DNA of 64,000 nt from Oxyruncus cristatus. Its lineage: Eukaryota; Chordata; Aves; Passeriformes; Cotingidae. Below the pieces are notes generated by a model. That model did not search any database. It was not told the origin of the DNA and was given only the letters and a program-made list of their open reading frames with translations. The DNA is taken from positions 135,654 through 199,653 of the forward strand of contig VXAY01002882.1 of NCBI GenBank assembly GCA_013399855.1, in the 5' to 3' direction. Made by a program: the position numbers and the translations under genes. Each line of letters starts with the position of its first letter. Position 1 is the stretch's first letter. Positions 35,254 to 50,260 of this stretch are shown here, in pieces.

Positions 35254-35321
35254 NNNNNNNNNTTAAAAATTTAAAAAAAGAACCCCAAAGAGAAAATTTT
35301 TTTTTTTTTTTTTTTTTTTTA
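35242..35321. repeat. Poly-T tracts with an assembly gap
   Basis: A T-run at about 35242-35253, nine undetermined bases (35254-35262), an A-rich spacer, then a second T-run at about 35299-35320. The gap sits in the homopolymer, the likely cause of the sequencing failure, so the true length here is unknown. Confidence 0.9.
35254..35262. other. Assembly gap (9 N)
   Basis: Nine undetermined bases directly after a T homopolymer. The size may be nominal. Confidence 0.95.
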
Positions 35322-38210
35322 GCAACAACTTCTTTATCACATATAACTTAAGATGTCAGTTCTGAAAAGCGACATAAACTTGCTCAAATTTGAGCAACTG
35401 TGTGGTGCCACAGGATTCAGCAGGGATTTCTTGAGTGCTGAAGGTGAGGCTTTCAGAGTCTGCTGAATTGAAATCTCACCTGACATTCTTATTTACTGGA
35501 TTGAACCTCAATATATGTTTGTTTCAGTCAAATTAACACCTGATCTCTAGCAGTAGATCTGGAGAAGAGTCAGGTTGAAATCAAACTGCTTTTATGAGAC
35601 CGATCCCAATCACTGGTGTTTTGGAAAAGTAAAGTCATCTGCAGTCTTAACTACCTGTATTAAATCCAGTGTTACTGGATCTCAATAAGTGCCACTCACT
35701 CGGGACACTAATTATATGTAGCTGTAGCTAAGTGATTCAGTGTAATATTATGGTTAGGTCCCTTTCTAGTCTGCCCTCACAGTAATAAAATATTGTTCAT
35801 AAGCTTCTGAAATACTTGCTATTGCTGGATCTGGTTGCACACTGGCAGACAGAGACAGTACTCTTAACTCATTCATGTATTAAATGGATGTTCTGATATC
35901 TCCTTCCTCCTAATGTTAATGCATTAGGTTTACTCAGTAGATATACTTTTTTGATTCTACATCATAATTGGTCAGGAATGTGTTTCTTGATTTTTCAGAG
36001 CTACTTGAGAACTAACAAGTCTATACTTTCAAATGTTCTCTTTCCAAGAGTGTTGCTAGCATTTATAGCAGAGGACAGGCAAACAGTAATCTTAAATTTA
36101 AATCCAAATAATTATTTTTGGAATGTTTTGTGACACAGCCTTTCTTTCCTTTGATTTAATTTCTCTCAATATAGACTGTATAATAGCATCATCTAACATG
36201 TTTTGAATCATCACTGACTTATAAAAGCAATTGAATATTCTGTGTACTTACGCTCTGAGAGTACTACCATGGATAATAATGAGAGATTACTGCACTCTGT
36301 CAGAGTCCTGGCTCATCTGAGGCCTATCGACCTTCTTTGACCACAATTAGAGGGAATGTGTTGTGTTTCAGCAAACATTCAATGCTGTGGTAAAAATAGG
36401 TTGTATGCTTTTTCCTTTGTTGCCACTTCACCAGCAGCTCTGCAGATACATGCGTGTCATTGATCACACACCCGAGCCTTTCATAATTTTCTTTGTCACA
36501 CCAGAAGCTGTTTTCTTCTATTCTATCTGAAATATGTGAATGAGTACAGCAATAAGTACCTGTTTTATGGGCACAGCAACCTGTTTTCAGAAAACATACT
36601 TTGGCCCGGACAACAAAAGACTCACCCAAGTACCTCTGTGGAGTTGTCCCTTTGCTAGTTCCACCTCTTTTATCTACAAAGCTGCACTCCCTCAATACAG
36701 TGACAACAGAAATATCTTCTAACAAAGTATCTCATCCCTTAATGTGCTGCTGGTCCTAGCAGCTGGCAAATTACCAGTCCTTAAAGCTGGACTATTTTGA
36801 TTATTAACCTCTTGCATTTTTTTTTTCTAGATTTCAGTTGTGATCTTGTTTAAACAGCTGACATCTTCTCAGCTGCTGAAGTCAGAGATTAATATACTAT
36901 GGCATTAGAGGTGGGAATTGAAATAATTTTCAGGTATGACAATACTTGTTTCTATTTCAGGCTTTTCTGGAGAAAACAGCTGCAAGAATCAAGTCTCAGC
37001 TGAAATAAAGAGACAAAAAGGCAAAGTGGGTAAATCACAACCTAGTAGCTGCTGAGAGCTGAGTTGTTACGTTTTTCTGGGTGCCTGTGAGACAACAACT
37101 TTCCAGTGCATCATTCAGATGGCCTCTAGTTTCCAAATTCCATTTTCAGGCATCAGAATCAAGATCCCAGTTTAACTTCATGAAAAACAGCAAAAATAGC
37201 AAGGGGGAAGTGAGCATTAAAACCTAAGCTTTCAGTTACAGAGATATGCACTTCAACCTTTGCTGCAAATCAGAAGTCTTATAATAAAGTCAGTAAAGTC
37301 TTACAGATAACAAAACATTATGTAGAAAAATTATACACAGTTCCTTTCCCCAGTTTGATTGTTCTAAAGAGAACTTCTAGCTTCTTTGTGCTTTATGTCA
37401 GTCAGTGGATATTGCATTAAGTGGGTGATTGCACTGATCCATCATGGCAATTCCTGTGTCCCGATTACATTTTATTCTTGAATCTGTATTCAGTTTGGAT
37501 AGGGATGAAAATCTTTGAGAAATTTCTTTTCCTGTCCATACAATGGGTATTTCTTCCTTCAGCTACTAACTTACGATTCTGAATTACATGCAGAGGCGTC
37601 ACACAGCACATACAAGAATCAGGGGGTCATGTAAATTCTGTGTACTTGCTGCAGTGCAGTCTGAGCAATACCTCTCTCTGTCAAGCTGTGTCTTTGAGGT
37701 CCACCTGCACAATACAGCATTGGATAAGAGGGAAGAAACATGAAAAATACAGAATCAAAGAAGAAATGTCTGCTGAATGTTTTTCCAATGTTTCAAGCTG
37801 GCAGCTATGCTGAATCTTGAACTCACTCAACTCTTGCTTTTAGCAAGTATGAATAGCAGATGCCTCCCACTGTTTAGAGCTCTGGTGGATTCAGTTTATT
37901 TATAATTCCAGCTTAGTTTTGAATTTGCCTTATTACCTTGGTAAACTCAGTTTTGTCTGGCTGTGGTAGTCTGACAGTAACTGTCCTTAATATTGTCAGA
38001 AACAGAAAAGCCCCTCGTGGCTTACACCCTGTAAACAAAGGGGTTGAAAATAAGAAAATGAGTCAAAAAATATAGGAAAGTGTTTCTCCAAAACAACATT
38101 ATCTGTTGCATGAATAGTCTCAATTGAACTAATTGAGAGCTGGGGCATAAGCCTGATTTTTACTCTTGAAAATATTTCCTTACCTGCATTAAAATATGGT
38201 AATATTGCTT
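35322..38210. other. Intergenic or intronic DNA, no gene recognised
   Basis: It contains the longest open frame outside any repeat, 133 codons on the minus strand at 36324-36725, beginning at a TTG rather than ATG. It is Cys- and Lys-rich with no domain I recognise. A frame of this length is about what chance would give once in 64 kb of AT-rich DNA, so I do not call it a gene. Confidence 0.5.
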
Positions 38211-38266
38211 CACCCATATCCATCTTGCCATATCCCATATCCACCCATATCCACCTTGCCATAACC
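38211..38266. repeat. Tandem repeat, 31-bp unit, about 1.8 copies
   Basis: Two consecutive units beginning cacccatatccatcttgcca and cacccatatccaccttgcca, at 38211-38241 and 38242-38266, the second truncated. Within the unit a 'catatcc' motif recurs. It is a small minisatellite-like local duplication. Confidence 0.85.
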
Positions 38267-41200
38267 AATTCATGTACCACTTGACAGAATTGAAATATGG
38301 AGATATCAGTTTCAGGCCTAGAGGGATCATAGTGCTTTTCATTTATTGGAAAAGCTTTCAAGAAATTTTAAGTGTTTTCACAAGACTTTTCCTCTTTCAT
38401 TTCCTCTTGAGAAATTCCTTCTTTTATTTGAGAAATGTTCATAAAAATTCTTCATTACAAAAAAAACTTTCATACGATCATAGGTCATCAAGTACATCAT
38501 GAAAAAAAAGGCCTTATTTGGCCGAAGATAAGTTGGTCCTTAAAATTATAATACTCTGAGATTTGTGGCACATCACTGTTTCTGATACCTGTTCATATGC
38601 TCTCCCTTTGTTTTACTCTAAAGGTAGATTTTAGGTGCTTTGGAGGAACAAAATTTTTTCAGGAATCAGTATTTACAGAGTTTAGCATGCTGTGCTGTGG
38701 CTTGCTGCTCTTGGCAGAGCAATAATTTTTAAAAATCATTATTTCTATTAAACTATTTAATTTATAGTTAAGTCTCAGAATTACACACTAAAGGGAGAGG
38801 ACTTACAGACTATGCCTAAAATATTAGTGCAAATACTTGGAGCATGCTTGTAAAACAGACACTTGTACATGTGTCATGACCTCAGTGTCTAACCAGCCGT
38901 CTGTGTGTGACGATGTGTGATTTGCATAGCTGGCTGGGAAGTCATGGGAGTTTTTGTGGAACTCAAATCTGAAGTTTCAGCTTATGCTCTTTACGTCGGT
39001 AGGTTAATATGTCTGTCCCAGTAACAAGCTGCCCTACCCCATTTTTTTTTTATAGTAGTAACTGCAAAATCATAATTAAAAAAGCTAGCCCTCCCCAACA
39101 CTCTATAGATGTGCCATGCTAGTGTGACTGAGAGGGGTTTTTTTAATGTGCTCTGTGAGAACAGAGATGGTACTATAATAAATCTGCTGGTGTAGCACTG
39201 AGAATTACTCCAGAATACTAACACTTTGACCTTCTATAGAGCAAGGTACAGAGGGCCTTTGTATTTCCTAAAGGTACTGCTACGTGCCAATTACTATCGA
39301 ATCCTCATTTCTAAAAAAAGATTTCATATACTTATTATGGGTGAGGATAAAGTGGAAATGTACCAGCAGATACAAAGGGGAAAATCAGATATATTCCCTG
39401 TTGCTGAAAACCAGACTTTAGGGGACAGCCTCTTTACCATTGGGATACTAGGGGTTTTTTACAAAATTACAAGTCTCACATGTACTGAAATGTTTGTCCT
39501 TCCTGTATGCTTGCAAACAGTATCTGACAATTTTCAATCACAGTAATAAGCAGCTGCATAACACAAACCCTAGTTTTCACACCTGAGTTGATTTGGAGTC
39601 CCCTCAGTGGAGGCAGCAATGCTGGAGTTACCAGGGATGGTGCTGCAGGGTGGCCCCACAAGGGCTGACTGTGCAGCTCCATCTATCCTCCTGCAGCCAA
39701 TGCTGCAGCTGCTGAAAACCTGTTCAATGCTCTGATGTATTTGCAGCCTGCTAGTGAAATTACATGGTAACAGTGAATAATGACTTCTGAAATATCAGAG
39801 CAAATATCTGGTTAATGAAATTCAATGAACTTCTAAAATTCTATTCTTACTACATTCTTTGTCTTTTGTAGGGGTTGTCAGAAGACCTATTATTACTACA
39901 GACAAACCTGGTTTTACCCAAATCAAACTCTTCATCTAAGGATATCAAAGTACTTTTCAAGTTGAACAAAGCCTTCCAAATAAATATCTCATGTCAAGAT
40001 CATTATTCAGATTTTGTATAGGGAAAGAGAAACATGATGGTATTGGGTATTTTGCCTAAGGTGACACATGGCACTTGTAGCAAGATAAAATTGGAAGGGA
40101 TATTTTCTAACTTGTTACCATAATTAGTACCCTCAAATAATTCATTTCCACAATATCTGAATGTTGTACAAAGTTTTTAATGATCCACAAAGCAATCTTT
40201 TTGACGTTGATGTGTTGCTAACACTCTGGGATTCATACAGTAGCTTCATTTGTTGAGGCAAACCCCTTCATTAAGTCAATCTTCATGCACTTGCAGCTCA
40301 AGTCATAGCTGTGAGACTCCCCATGGGAGTCCTCAGAAGGCCAAGAGGTAGCTTTTCTCTCTTTATTTTTTTGTCAACTGCTTGAGGCACCATGTTTAAG
40401 TACAGATGACCCAGATATTCTTGATAAGAATTTCACATCCCACTTCTCAACCATCTTGGTCTTACTCTGCTTTTAGTGTGCTTCATGTATTTTTCATGTT
40501 TTATATGGGATCACAGCCCCATGGATGCTTATTCTTCAAAGTGCAGCTGTTTGGTGGTACGAACACCTCAAACTCCTGGGGTGGCTGTGAAACACAGTAG
40601 GGAAAAAAAGCAGACAAAAAAGCAACTCAGAACTTGAGCACTGGAAGCACAATATATACACTGGATCTGGGAGCTCTAAGCAGCTGTGGAAAGAATGCAG
40701 TATCAAGAAAACTGTTCAATATTGCAAGTATGAAGCAATGTTAAAGTCCAGGACAGAATTTCCTTTTCTCTCCAGCTGCTGGGTTTTTTTTCTGATGAAC
40801 TGATGCATCTTTAAAAGACTGCGAGCTTCCTTAAAACCAGAACTCCTCAAGTATGAGCCTAACTTTAGAACTGGTTGCCAGATACAAGTAGTCTTCTCAT
40901 GCAGCCAAGTAGCTAAGGGAAAAAGAAAGTATCAGAGCATAAGTCTTCAATTGCTGCTGGTTTTACTAATGGTATTACAAAATATTTATATAGTTTCCTT
41001 CCAGCATTTATAAATGTTCCACTAAACTCCTTCTAACTCCTCACTCTCCTTTTAAAATATTTTAAGTGTCAGAAAAGTATAAAGCAACATACATCAGCTG
41101 CAGCAGCATTGAGAAACAGAAACAAATTCCAAGGTATTTTCCAGTGCTGCCCCTGTAGCCACCCTGTGTTGTTCACCTCAAAAATCACATGGGGCATGGG

Positions 41201-44200
41201 ATAGTAACTGGGAGTTTCTCTCCCACTGCTTGTAGCTGCTGATCTTTCCTCTTGCTGTGTGATATGCAGCACTGCAGCATCATTTAAACCTGCAGCAGTC
41301 TGACTCATTACACCATTCTAACTTTGACAATAAATAACAGGTGTCCCATCCCTCTCTACTCCTACAAATTTTTTTACACGTTTGGCTGACTTTTTTTTCT
41401 TGCAGAGAAATTCTGCAGGAAAAATGGTAAACAGGTAAAAGTTTCAGTGCCAGAATGAGAAAGTAAAGGGAATCATGTTTACTAAGAAAAGAGTAGTTTA
41501 TAGTCTCATAAAGCTACACCAATCATAAAGAAAGACCATAAAACCAGAAAATTACCAGTTTCCTCTGTCCCAGTCTTATGGACTTTTCCAGTCATGGAAA
41601 AGGTGAGCCATCACCTGGAATGAGGACCAGAGAATATTTGGCTGATGATATGGACATAAATGCAGATAATAAAAAAGATACATTATAGCATCTGCTTCAT
41701 TTGAATCCTGAGTAAATATATCATGAAAAGATATGCTAGGAATAGTTTTGGTCACTAGGGCTGAGAAGAAGCTATCTAAACCTTAGATTTCTCACTTTAA
41801 GTCAGCAGCTGACATGCTTTTTTAGCATCAACAAACTTTAAAAGTCTGAGGGAAAAATACTATTTGATACATGTGGAAGTATTTCATATAAATATGAGTA
41901 TAAATATAAGACACCTGCCTCAGTGCACCAGGAGTTACCCCTTTACTAACTGTGTTTCTACCAGCCAAATATTCTATTTCATATGATGCTTTTTGTAGCT
42001 TTGTCATAGTGATCACAGTCATGACTCTGGCAGTATCCTGAATTAGTAGTCCATGAATTCTTCAAAGCCATTCAAAAGCCTTGTATAGTGTTTTGTAACG
42101 AGAAGACTGACTAGAAGTGCACCTTAATAGTCCCACTTACCAGCTTGGAAAGATTTTCTATGCAAAGTCCATTCTTTTCCATGGAAGAGAGCATAAAATT
42201 CATTGCCTCTATATGCTACCACTTGCCAACCCCAAAATAGTTACCACATGCTGTGGAGTTCTTTACTTCTGCCAACCATGAAACAACATCTTGGTCAGTT
42301 GTCCCATCTGTGTGTTCTCGTCTGCTCTCATCAAGACAGTGAGATCTTCAAGTCATATTTTTAATATTTCACCAAAATATAATATTTATGAAATATTTAG
42401 AATATTTTTTCAGGTTCACATTTTGTCTATTTTGCCCATTATTGAAACATTCAAGCTGACTTGTCACTCACTGTGTTGTTAAATACAGTGGGTTTCTGGA
42501 AATGTCTGCTAGCATGTCTCACCTAGCAGCTGTGGACAGTGAAAAGTCTCCATACATCTGTTAAGACATCATTGCTACTGGCTGGGAGCTGTTGCCTCCA
42601 TATTCTTTGGCCTCAGAGCACCCCTTAAAGCCAAGCACTGACAACTTGTCCTGCAGGAGCTTATGCAGAGTCATGAAACAGAAATTCTGCTTTCTTAAAG
42701 GGAAGTCACTTCTGGCCTCACTCAGGACAAATAAATGTACATGAGCTAACCTGCTGCCAAGAAAATTAGTTTTTCAAGGTCAGTCCCACAACTTTTTCCA
42801 CAGGGAGGTCAGAGGGAAAGCGCTGTGTGACAAGGTGAGTTGTGGCATTGTGGAGATCAGATATGTGGCCAGACATAGTGTACCAGTGAAGAACCAGAGC
42901 AACTGAGGACAGTCACAGGCAGAGCAGAGCATCACACAACTTTTTCCCTAATAACTAATATGACCTCTAGGTAAAGCCTAAGACTAAAGAATGAAATGAC
43001 ACATTAAAGAGAAGCCAGGCTTGTAGTTTAGGCTTGGAGGCTGATCCTGAACTCAATTCTGTCTGTAACAGTAGTTTTGGAAATTAAATCCTGGACTCAT
43101 CTTTGCAACGTTTCTACTTTGCACCTGCTCAGTGTCCCTGATACATCCCTATGGGTAACACTATTACTAATATCTACACGACCTGGCTAATCTTACTTGT
43201 TGCAGAGAGTGGAAATCCATGAGAAGGAAAAAGGTGTAATCTCCATAAACAGCTCTGGCACCTATCAGTGATGTCTGTACATCGTTGTTTATGACGAAGA
43301 AAGCCTGCGCAAAACTGGTAATTTCAGGTTTGTTTGACGAGTGCTACAGATACCAAACTTTGTTGTTTCTTTTAAGTTGAAAAATAAAAGTCTGTTTGCT
43401 TCATACCCAATCATTTAATCCAGTCTTTAGTACAGAACAAACAGGGAGGGATACATCCTGCCCTGATCTATGGTTTTGTGGGATTGACTTCCAACAGCAA
43501 AAATAAGCGAAATTACATGGCCAATGATATATAGGTGGCTTTGGTAGCTTTTGAATCTGTTGACCCATGGGTAGGGTGTATGTAAGTCTCAAGTAGAAGA
43601 AAACAAGGTATACAGTGATAAAAAAAAGATGTCGTGACCTGCATTTGGACACCCTTTGTTGCTCAAGGTCAGAACTTGATTTATTCAGCATAAGTCTGTA
43701 GTGCAAAGCTTTCTTTAAAATACATGAATAGTATCAGAGAAATGGCATTTATAAAATGGTGAGCTGTTTTGCTTTGCTCAACTGACTTTTAGTGATTTTG
43801 ACTGCAGAAAATGTGCCTCCAGTTTAACTCATTTTATTTTCTCCTCAGATACACTCTCAGTTTGTCATTAAGGAGTGTTACTAAAGCAGTTCTTGAGAAA
43901 GCATGCTGCTTTTTCCCCCAGTTATAGTGGGAGGCATAATTACAGGATAAGCTGTGATGAATTTATGCCAACATGTTCAGCTCAAGTCACATGTCAGAAA
44001 TTGAAATGAAAAGCTTGAACAGCTAAACATTCACCTGTAGTGCTTTCTTGAACTATGCATTTGAATTGGTTATTTTTTTTTCTGCATGGAAAGAAGGACC
44101 TTTAATCCTCCCAAAATGTACAGTCAGTTGAAAATAACTGTACTGTTAATCTCTCTTACTACGCAGGTTTTATGAAGGAAGGATATGCTTAATGTAAACA

Positions 44201-47200
44201 GTTTTGCTGTCCAAAAAGTGGGGGCGGTTGTACTGTTTTGGTCAAAATTTCCTCATTCTTATCCATTTGATTTTGGCATGGATGAAGGTTTATTACCAAA
44301 ATATTTGTTGAAAAGATAACACTCAGAGTTTCTAAATCTGAAAGGGAAAAAAGTAATCAGAACAAGTCCAGTTTCACACTGCGAGCAATTTTATTTTCAT
44401 CGGAAAAAATATTTGTGCTCCTTTCTCTTTATTAAAATTTAAAAGTTAAAAGTTCAACCCATGTGGGCTGGTGAAAATATATGTTTTGACTGAATAGCTG
44501 CTTCATTTGGCACGGGTGTTGGTCGTACATGTGACCAACAAGACCTCAGGCAGAGTTTTGCTTGCTTTCTGTGTTCACAAACACTGACTTATGTTTTTAG
44601 TGAAGAATAAACCCAAAGAGATACATCCTTCTCTGAGCCTGCCAGGCTCATCTTTTCTGAGCTAGAAGTTGTGCCTATGTTCCTTGAGATGATTTATATC
44701 CACTGTAGCCACTTAGATGCTCAAATAGAATGATTGACCTCAGGATTATTAAACTGTGAAATGATAAAGGTGTGGTGAGTGCCATGAATGAGAAATACAA
44801 TGACACAGGGTCCATGAATTTGCATTGTTACCATGCATTTGATTCAGTACTAAAACCTCTAGTACCTTAATACTTACAGATCACCCTGCCCACAAATTTG
44901 CCCTGTTTTCTTGGATACTTGGGCCAAACAAAGCTTTAGGCATCTATGATGGGATAGAGGCAGAGTGAGGGTCTTTATATTAAAAATTTCTGTTCAGCAG
45001 CCCGTTCTCTGATTACTGCTTTCTGGAGGCCCATAAACTTCATAATGGGACTGTAATCTTTAAAGTTCTTCCTTCTTAGCATGCATGGAAACATCACTTT
45101 CCTAGTAACACTAAGCAGATCTGTTCCTCTCAGCCCGTAAGTTTAGTCACTTCTCTGGTACCTCTGCCTGTGGTAGCAGAATATCCCTGGACATCTAGGA
45201 CCACTGAAAGTACGGTGGTTGCAACTGATTTCCTTAATGCTAATGGACAAAGAAAGACCTAATAGATCCACAATCAATGATTTTGTCCAGAATATAAACA
45301 GTCCATATTTCCATTTCCACTCCTGATGAAAGACACCAGCTAAAGACGTATTCATAGCACACTTAATGTTAGTGACCTCCCAAATTTTTTCAGTTAATCT
45401 CCCTATCACGTGACTTTTCAGAGAGGTGAAGATATGGCAGTTTTTTAGCAAAGAGTATGATTTCTGTGTGAGAATTCCTGTTACATCTCTTACTTCTTAA
45501 ATAAACAGCTGAAGAACAGGGTGGAGAAGCAGAAAGGTCCTGTAAAACAATCGCCCAAAATGGAAAACATGATTCTAAATACAATTTCCTAAGATGCTTC
45601 TAGTAGATTATACTTTATGTAAATCCTCCTTTCAAGCTCATTCTATTACTACAGTTCTCTAATTTAATTTGATGTGTTTATTGTAATGGAACAATGATGA
45701 GAAAAATATATTGTACGTTAAAAAAAAAAATAATAATTACCACAGAGACATTGAGTATTTCAGCTGTTTAATTCATGGGGGGTTTTTTTCAGAGAATGTG
45801 TCTAGACTATACTTCTTGTTTCAAAGTAAATTAAGTTGATTGCCTCACTAAATTCTGTTCATAGTCTCCTGAAATAGGAAGGAAAGCTCTCACTTGAGTA
45901 CCATGGAATTTTTATCAGATTTCAGGAGTTAGGGGAACTTTTCTTCGTGTTAGAAAATGATCATATTATTTGGTATGAGTAGTAAACTCTTCTTCAAACA
46001 CAAGTCTGCAGTAGCTACTAGTAAGCTGGAGGTCACACCTGGGTTACCAGCGGGAGAGGAGCAGGAACAATGCTCCTCCCAGTCAGTTCTGTTAGATGCT
46101 TAGTGGTCTCTGAACATTTCCCCTCACAAAAGTATTGTAAGCAATTTCTCATGATGATAGAAAAGAGACGCAAAAATCCTGATCTGTAATATTGCTACAA
46201 AATGTAAAAGGAGCTAAAGGTTCCAGTCTCAGCTCCTCTGTGTCTACCTGCCTAAATACCTCTTTAGCAGTGGCATAGAACAGGAAATTATTGATGTTCA
46301 GAAGTTATGGCATTTTAAATGCTGCCAGAAAAAAATCAATCAAATGAAAAGGTTCAAATGAGTAGTTTAAATCTTACCATTTAAATGTCTGCTTACGGAT
46401 TTTATATCACTGTGATGAACTTTAGTGATGCAGTCCATATTTATAATCCTTTATAATATAAGAGACCCAAATTACAGCCTCTAATGCCTGTTGTACCCGA
46501 ACTAACTATAGCATAAATCGGTGTGAGTTCAGATAACGTTCCAAAATGAGAACAGAGAAGAGAGCTGCACAGCCACATGGCTGAAGAAACATCACATGGT
46601 ACAACAGAGAAAAGGATGGACTAACTAAAAAAGATTCTGATCCCCTCCTCTTTCTTCACTACAGAAAACCCACGACTACATGTGCAAGGGAAAGGTTGAC
46701 TAAAAGAGGACTCTAATACAAATTACCTGGATATTTCTGACAGGGACAGCGTGTTGCAAACTAGCTGCTCACTTTTTGTTTATTGACATGTTCTATATCA
46801 GTGATGCTATGTTTGGTAAGAAAGAAGTTGCATCATACCATGAGCACATTTGTGAAACAGGGACCAAATTCTCAAACCTGGACACAAGTATAAACATTTT
46901 TGTCTCCAGAGACTTAGGCAGAGTGTCATGGAAAACATCATGTTCCCTAGTCCCAGGTCAGACTCCTTACACCATTCTTGACTTTCTGACTTCTACCCTA
47001 CTTTCCCCTAAAAAAAGATTTTCTTATTTTAATTCTGTACCTGATTTTAATTTCATGAGCAGAAGATAGAAAATTTATAAGTTTTGGTGTTAAAAAGAAT
47101 GCAGAATTTGTCTATTTCACCAGAAATGTTTTTGGGTTTGTTTTTTTTTTCTTAGATGGAATTACTTTAAATAGGAAAAAATTAGACAAAAAAAGTCTTA

Positions 47201-50200
47201 CCTGTGAAGTCCTCATAGCTCAAATACATACTTTTAGGGCTCTTTACTCTCACCCTCAGAAAGACAAAAGGAACATCTCTATTAAAGAAGGGTCAAGCTT
47301 AATGCCCTTTTTAAGGATGAATTGGTTCACAAATGTATTTAAAGAGAAACTGTTGGTGCAAAAAAGCTGTATATTAATCTTCAAAAGGCAATATGTTCAG
47401 ATTACTAAAGTAAAGGCAAACAGGTGATTTGACCATTTTGTGTGACAATTGCTTGTACATGGAAGAGGTTTGTCAGTCAGGACATTCTAGATCTTGCTGA
47501 AATAGTAATAAAAAAATTCAGGGGCTAAAAGTCAAGTTGGATAATTTTGACATTTAAATAAAAGAAAAATTCCTGGCAGGCCTTTGAGAAGCAATTAGGC
47601 ATGTGGAACAGTTTATAGTGGGAGATAATGAACTCCTTGTAAGTATAAAGTCTTTAGAACAAAGATGTCAAATGTCATCTCTGAAAAATTTGCTTAAATA
47701 TAGGGTGTATTTTTACAGCTTCTGGAAGATATTATCCTGTCTGTGTATGATACGCATGAGAGCTAAGGGAAGAAAGTGGATGGCGAAGAGCTGGGTCATG
47801 ATGTTTTATTCTGGCCACAGAGTTTGTAAGACTCTGAATCGCCCAGGTGCCCCTACAAGGGCTTTGGGAGAGCATAATAGTCTACATGGCCTTGAGAATC
47901 CTCAGGGTACTTGCAACAGGAAAATAAGACAATGTCTGTAACCCAGTACAAACACCAACCCTGTCCTCATTCGTAAGTCATGCTCCTTTCTCATTCTCTC
48001 ACAGTTCATTCAAATTTTGTTTTCTTAGCTGAACAACCACTTTCAATAGAACAACATGAGCCAATATCCACTAACAGAAACGGAAACATTATTTTCTTTA
48101 CTATGAAATGCATTTATTTGATTGGATCCTGTATAAATTCCCAAATTACATAAGGATATGTTTCTTCTGAAAGCTCAAAAATACAACACCAGAAACAATA
48201 TCAAAAGAAAATACCATATCCCATGCCTTAAATTTACTAACCATGACTAATTATTACTAACCGTACCTAATATTTCCCTAAGGATGTTCTGACCTATGTC
48301 TCTCTTTTCTGTTCCATATTTTTGTGTGAGAATGGATGTATGAACCCTCACAACAAGGTTTATCAAAGTTGCAGTAAGCGATCAGAACAATATTTTTCAA
48401 TGTTTTATGTCAAATCTTCCACCTATACACTATATCCAGTATGGATAGACAAAGGGGAAGTATTTAAAGATTGCTTTAAAATATATTTTCTGTCATAAAA
48501 TGCAGATCAGCCCTGATAACTTCCCTGTTGAAAAAACCCTCTGTGTTTAAAAAAAAAAATAAAACAATCACCTGGATCAGAGATTACCCTATTTCTACTG
48601 CTCTAACAGCAAATGTTACAACTGTGGCTCCAGTTATCCCTAGTTCCATAATTCCAATGGGAGTGTTCTATTGACTGATGTCTTTATTTTAATGACTCAG
48701 TAAGGAAGCCTTTCACTTAATTTTGGGTTTTTGCACTGGAATCCAGTGCTCTATCTTGGAGGTGCTAAGTCATGAGTTGACATAATGAGACCAGTCAGGC
48801 ACTTTATTTTTCAGTGTGAACTGGATAATAGAAAAATATGCAGAAAAAATATGCCTATCATTACATTTGTAAACTATTATCTTAGGACCAGTTTCTTGGA
48901 ATCAGATGGGATTTGCCTTTTAGAAGCTTTGTGCAAAGACATTCTTAAAAAACCCTTGCCTTCCTCTCCATCTTACATGATGCCAGAAAGAGACAGAAGT
49001 TATACCAGGTGCTGGGCACCAGCTCTTCTGCAGGTAAACCCATGCTGCAAGACAGATCATATAATGGGTTATGAAGAGTTACACTAAAAGTTTTTATGTC
49101 AGCCTAAAGAGGTCTTCCTAGAGCAGGTCCCACAGTTGCTGTAATAGACAAATAGTGCACGAGTGGCTCTTTTGACCTCCTTGTTATCCCCAAATGCTGC
49201 TTTATCCAGTATGACAAATGCAGCCTGCTGATGCATCTTTAGGACACCAGTGAGAAATCACATTTTGCACTTACAACTATTTCTTCTCTGGTTGCAGCTT
49301 TTGTTTTAAAGATGTCACAGCTGTTTCTAGCATCCATCTGTCTGAGTCCAGCTACTCCCAACATACCTCCTTCTTTCATGGGTTCAATGCAGAACGCAAG
49401 TATTGATACTACAGTTTCCAATTTTTCTGCCAGGACAGCTTCATTGTACTCCTATCCAGGATGCAGTGTCAGTCAACACTCTTGTTCTTAGAAGGAGGAA
49501 GAGGAAGGAAACATGTAAGTGGAGCTTCTTCTCCTGAGATATTAATTGTGAGAAACTAAAGAAGGCCTGGTGCATCTCTGAAATCATAAAAAAAAAATCA
49601 CAATCTCAGCTTCTGGGAGTTCCTGACAATGTAACTCCATATTGAACCCAAACCTAGCCATGGCAAAAGTTTCAGGTCTGGCTCATGTTTACCCATCTGT
49701 CTCTCCAAGACAAGGGAGAGGGACTGAATAATCTCCTTAGATGCACTTGTATCTGGTATGTTGATGTATTAAATTAGAATAGAGGGGTTTCTTGTTTGTT
49801 TGTTTGTTTTAAAAAAAATAAATATATGTGTTAGGAATATGTGTTTATGTATTCATCTGCTTCTGATACTTCTGACACAAGCAAGGAGCCAGGAAAAAAA
49901 CAACACAGAGGTTTCACTAACCTAAAAAAACATGTTGCCTTGTGGCTTCTCAGCGGGTTTAAGGAGAACTATTCCCAAAACTAATAGCTCTCTATAATAT
50001 GATCTCTATGTCATAACATGTAATAGAGTGGTAGTGATTCCAAGAACTTCAGTAAAACCATGTATATAAACTGAAAAAAACAACTTGTGTGTTTACACTC
50101 AAGGTTTTCTTGTTTGTGCTGCTTTTTGTTTGTTGCTTAAAATATCCCTTATGTATAGTCTTGTCCCTTTCTGACCTTTTTTTAATGGCCTTTTGAGAAA

Positions 50201-50260
50201 GCACCTTTCTTACTAATGTGTGATGTCTTACTAATGTTTACGATGCATTTTTAGACCACA
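38267..50260. other. Long AT-rich interval, no gene recognised
   Basis: About 12 kb without a coding exon, RNA gene or transposon that I can support. The small features seen are an imperfect 7-bp hairpin (gttggtc/gaccaac) near 44519-44541, an A-run near 45720-45731 and a (TTTG)n run at about 49793-49809. Open frames including 39226-39546, 43401-43706 (minus), 47603-47941 and 48785-49087 lack domains and are treated as chance frames. Confidence 0.5.

Noticed and set aside
36324..36725. 133-codon minus-strand open frame, the longest outside repeats
   Set aside because: It starts at TTG, has no recognisable domain, and by rough stop-codon frequency about one frame of this length is expected by chance in 64 kb of such AT-rich DNA.
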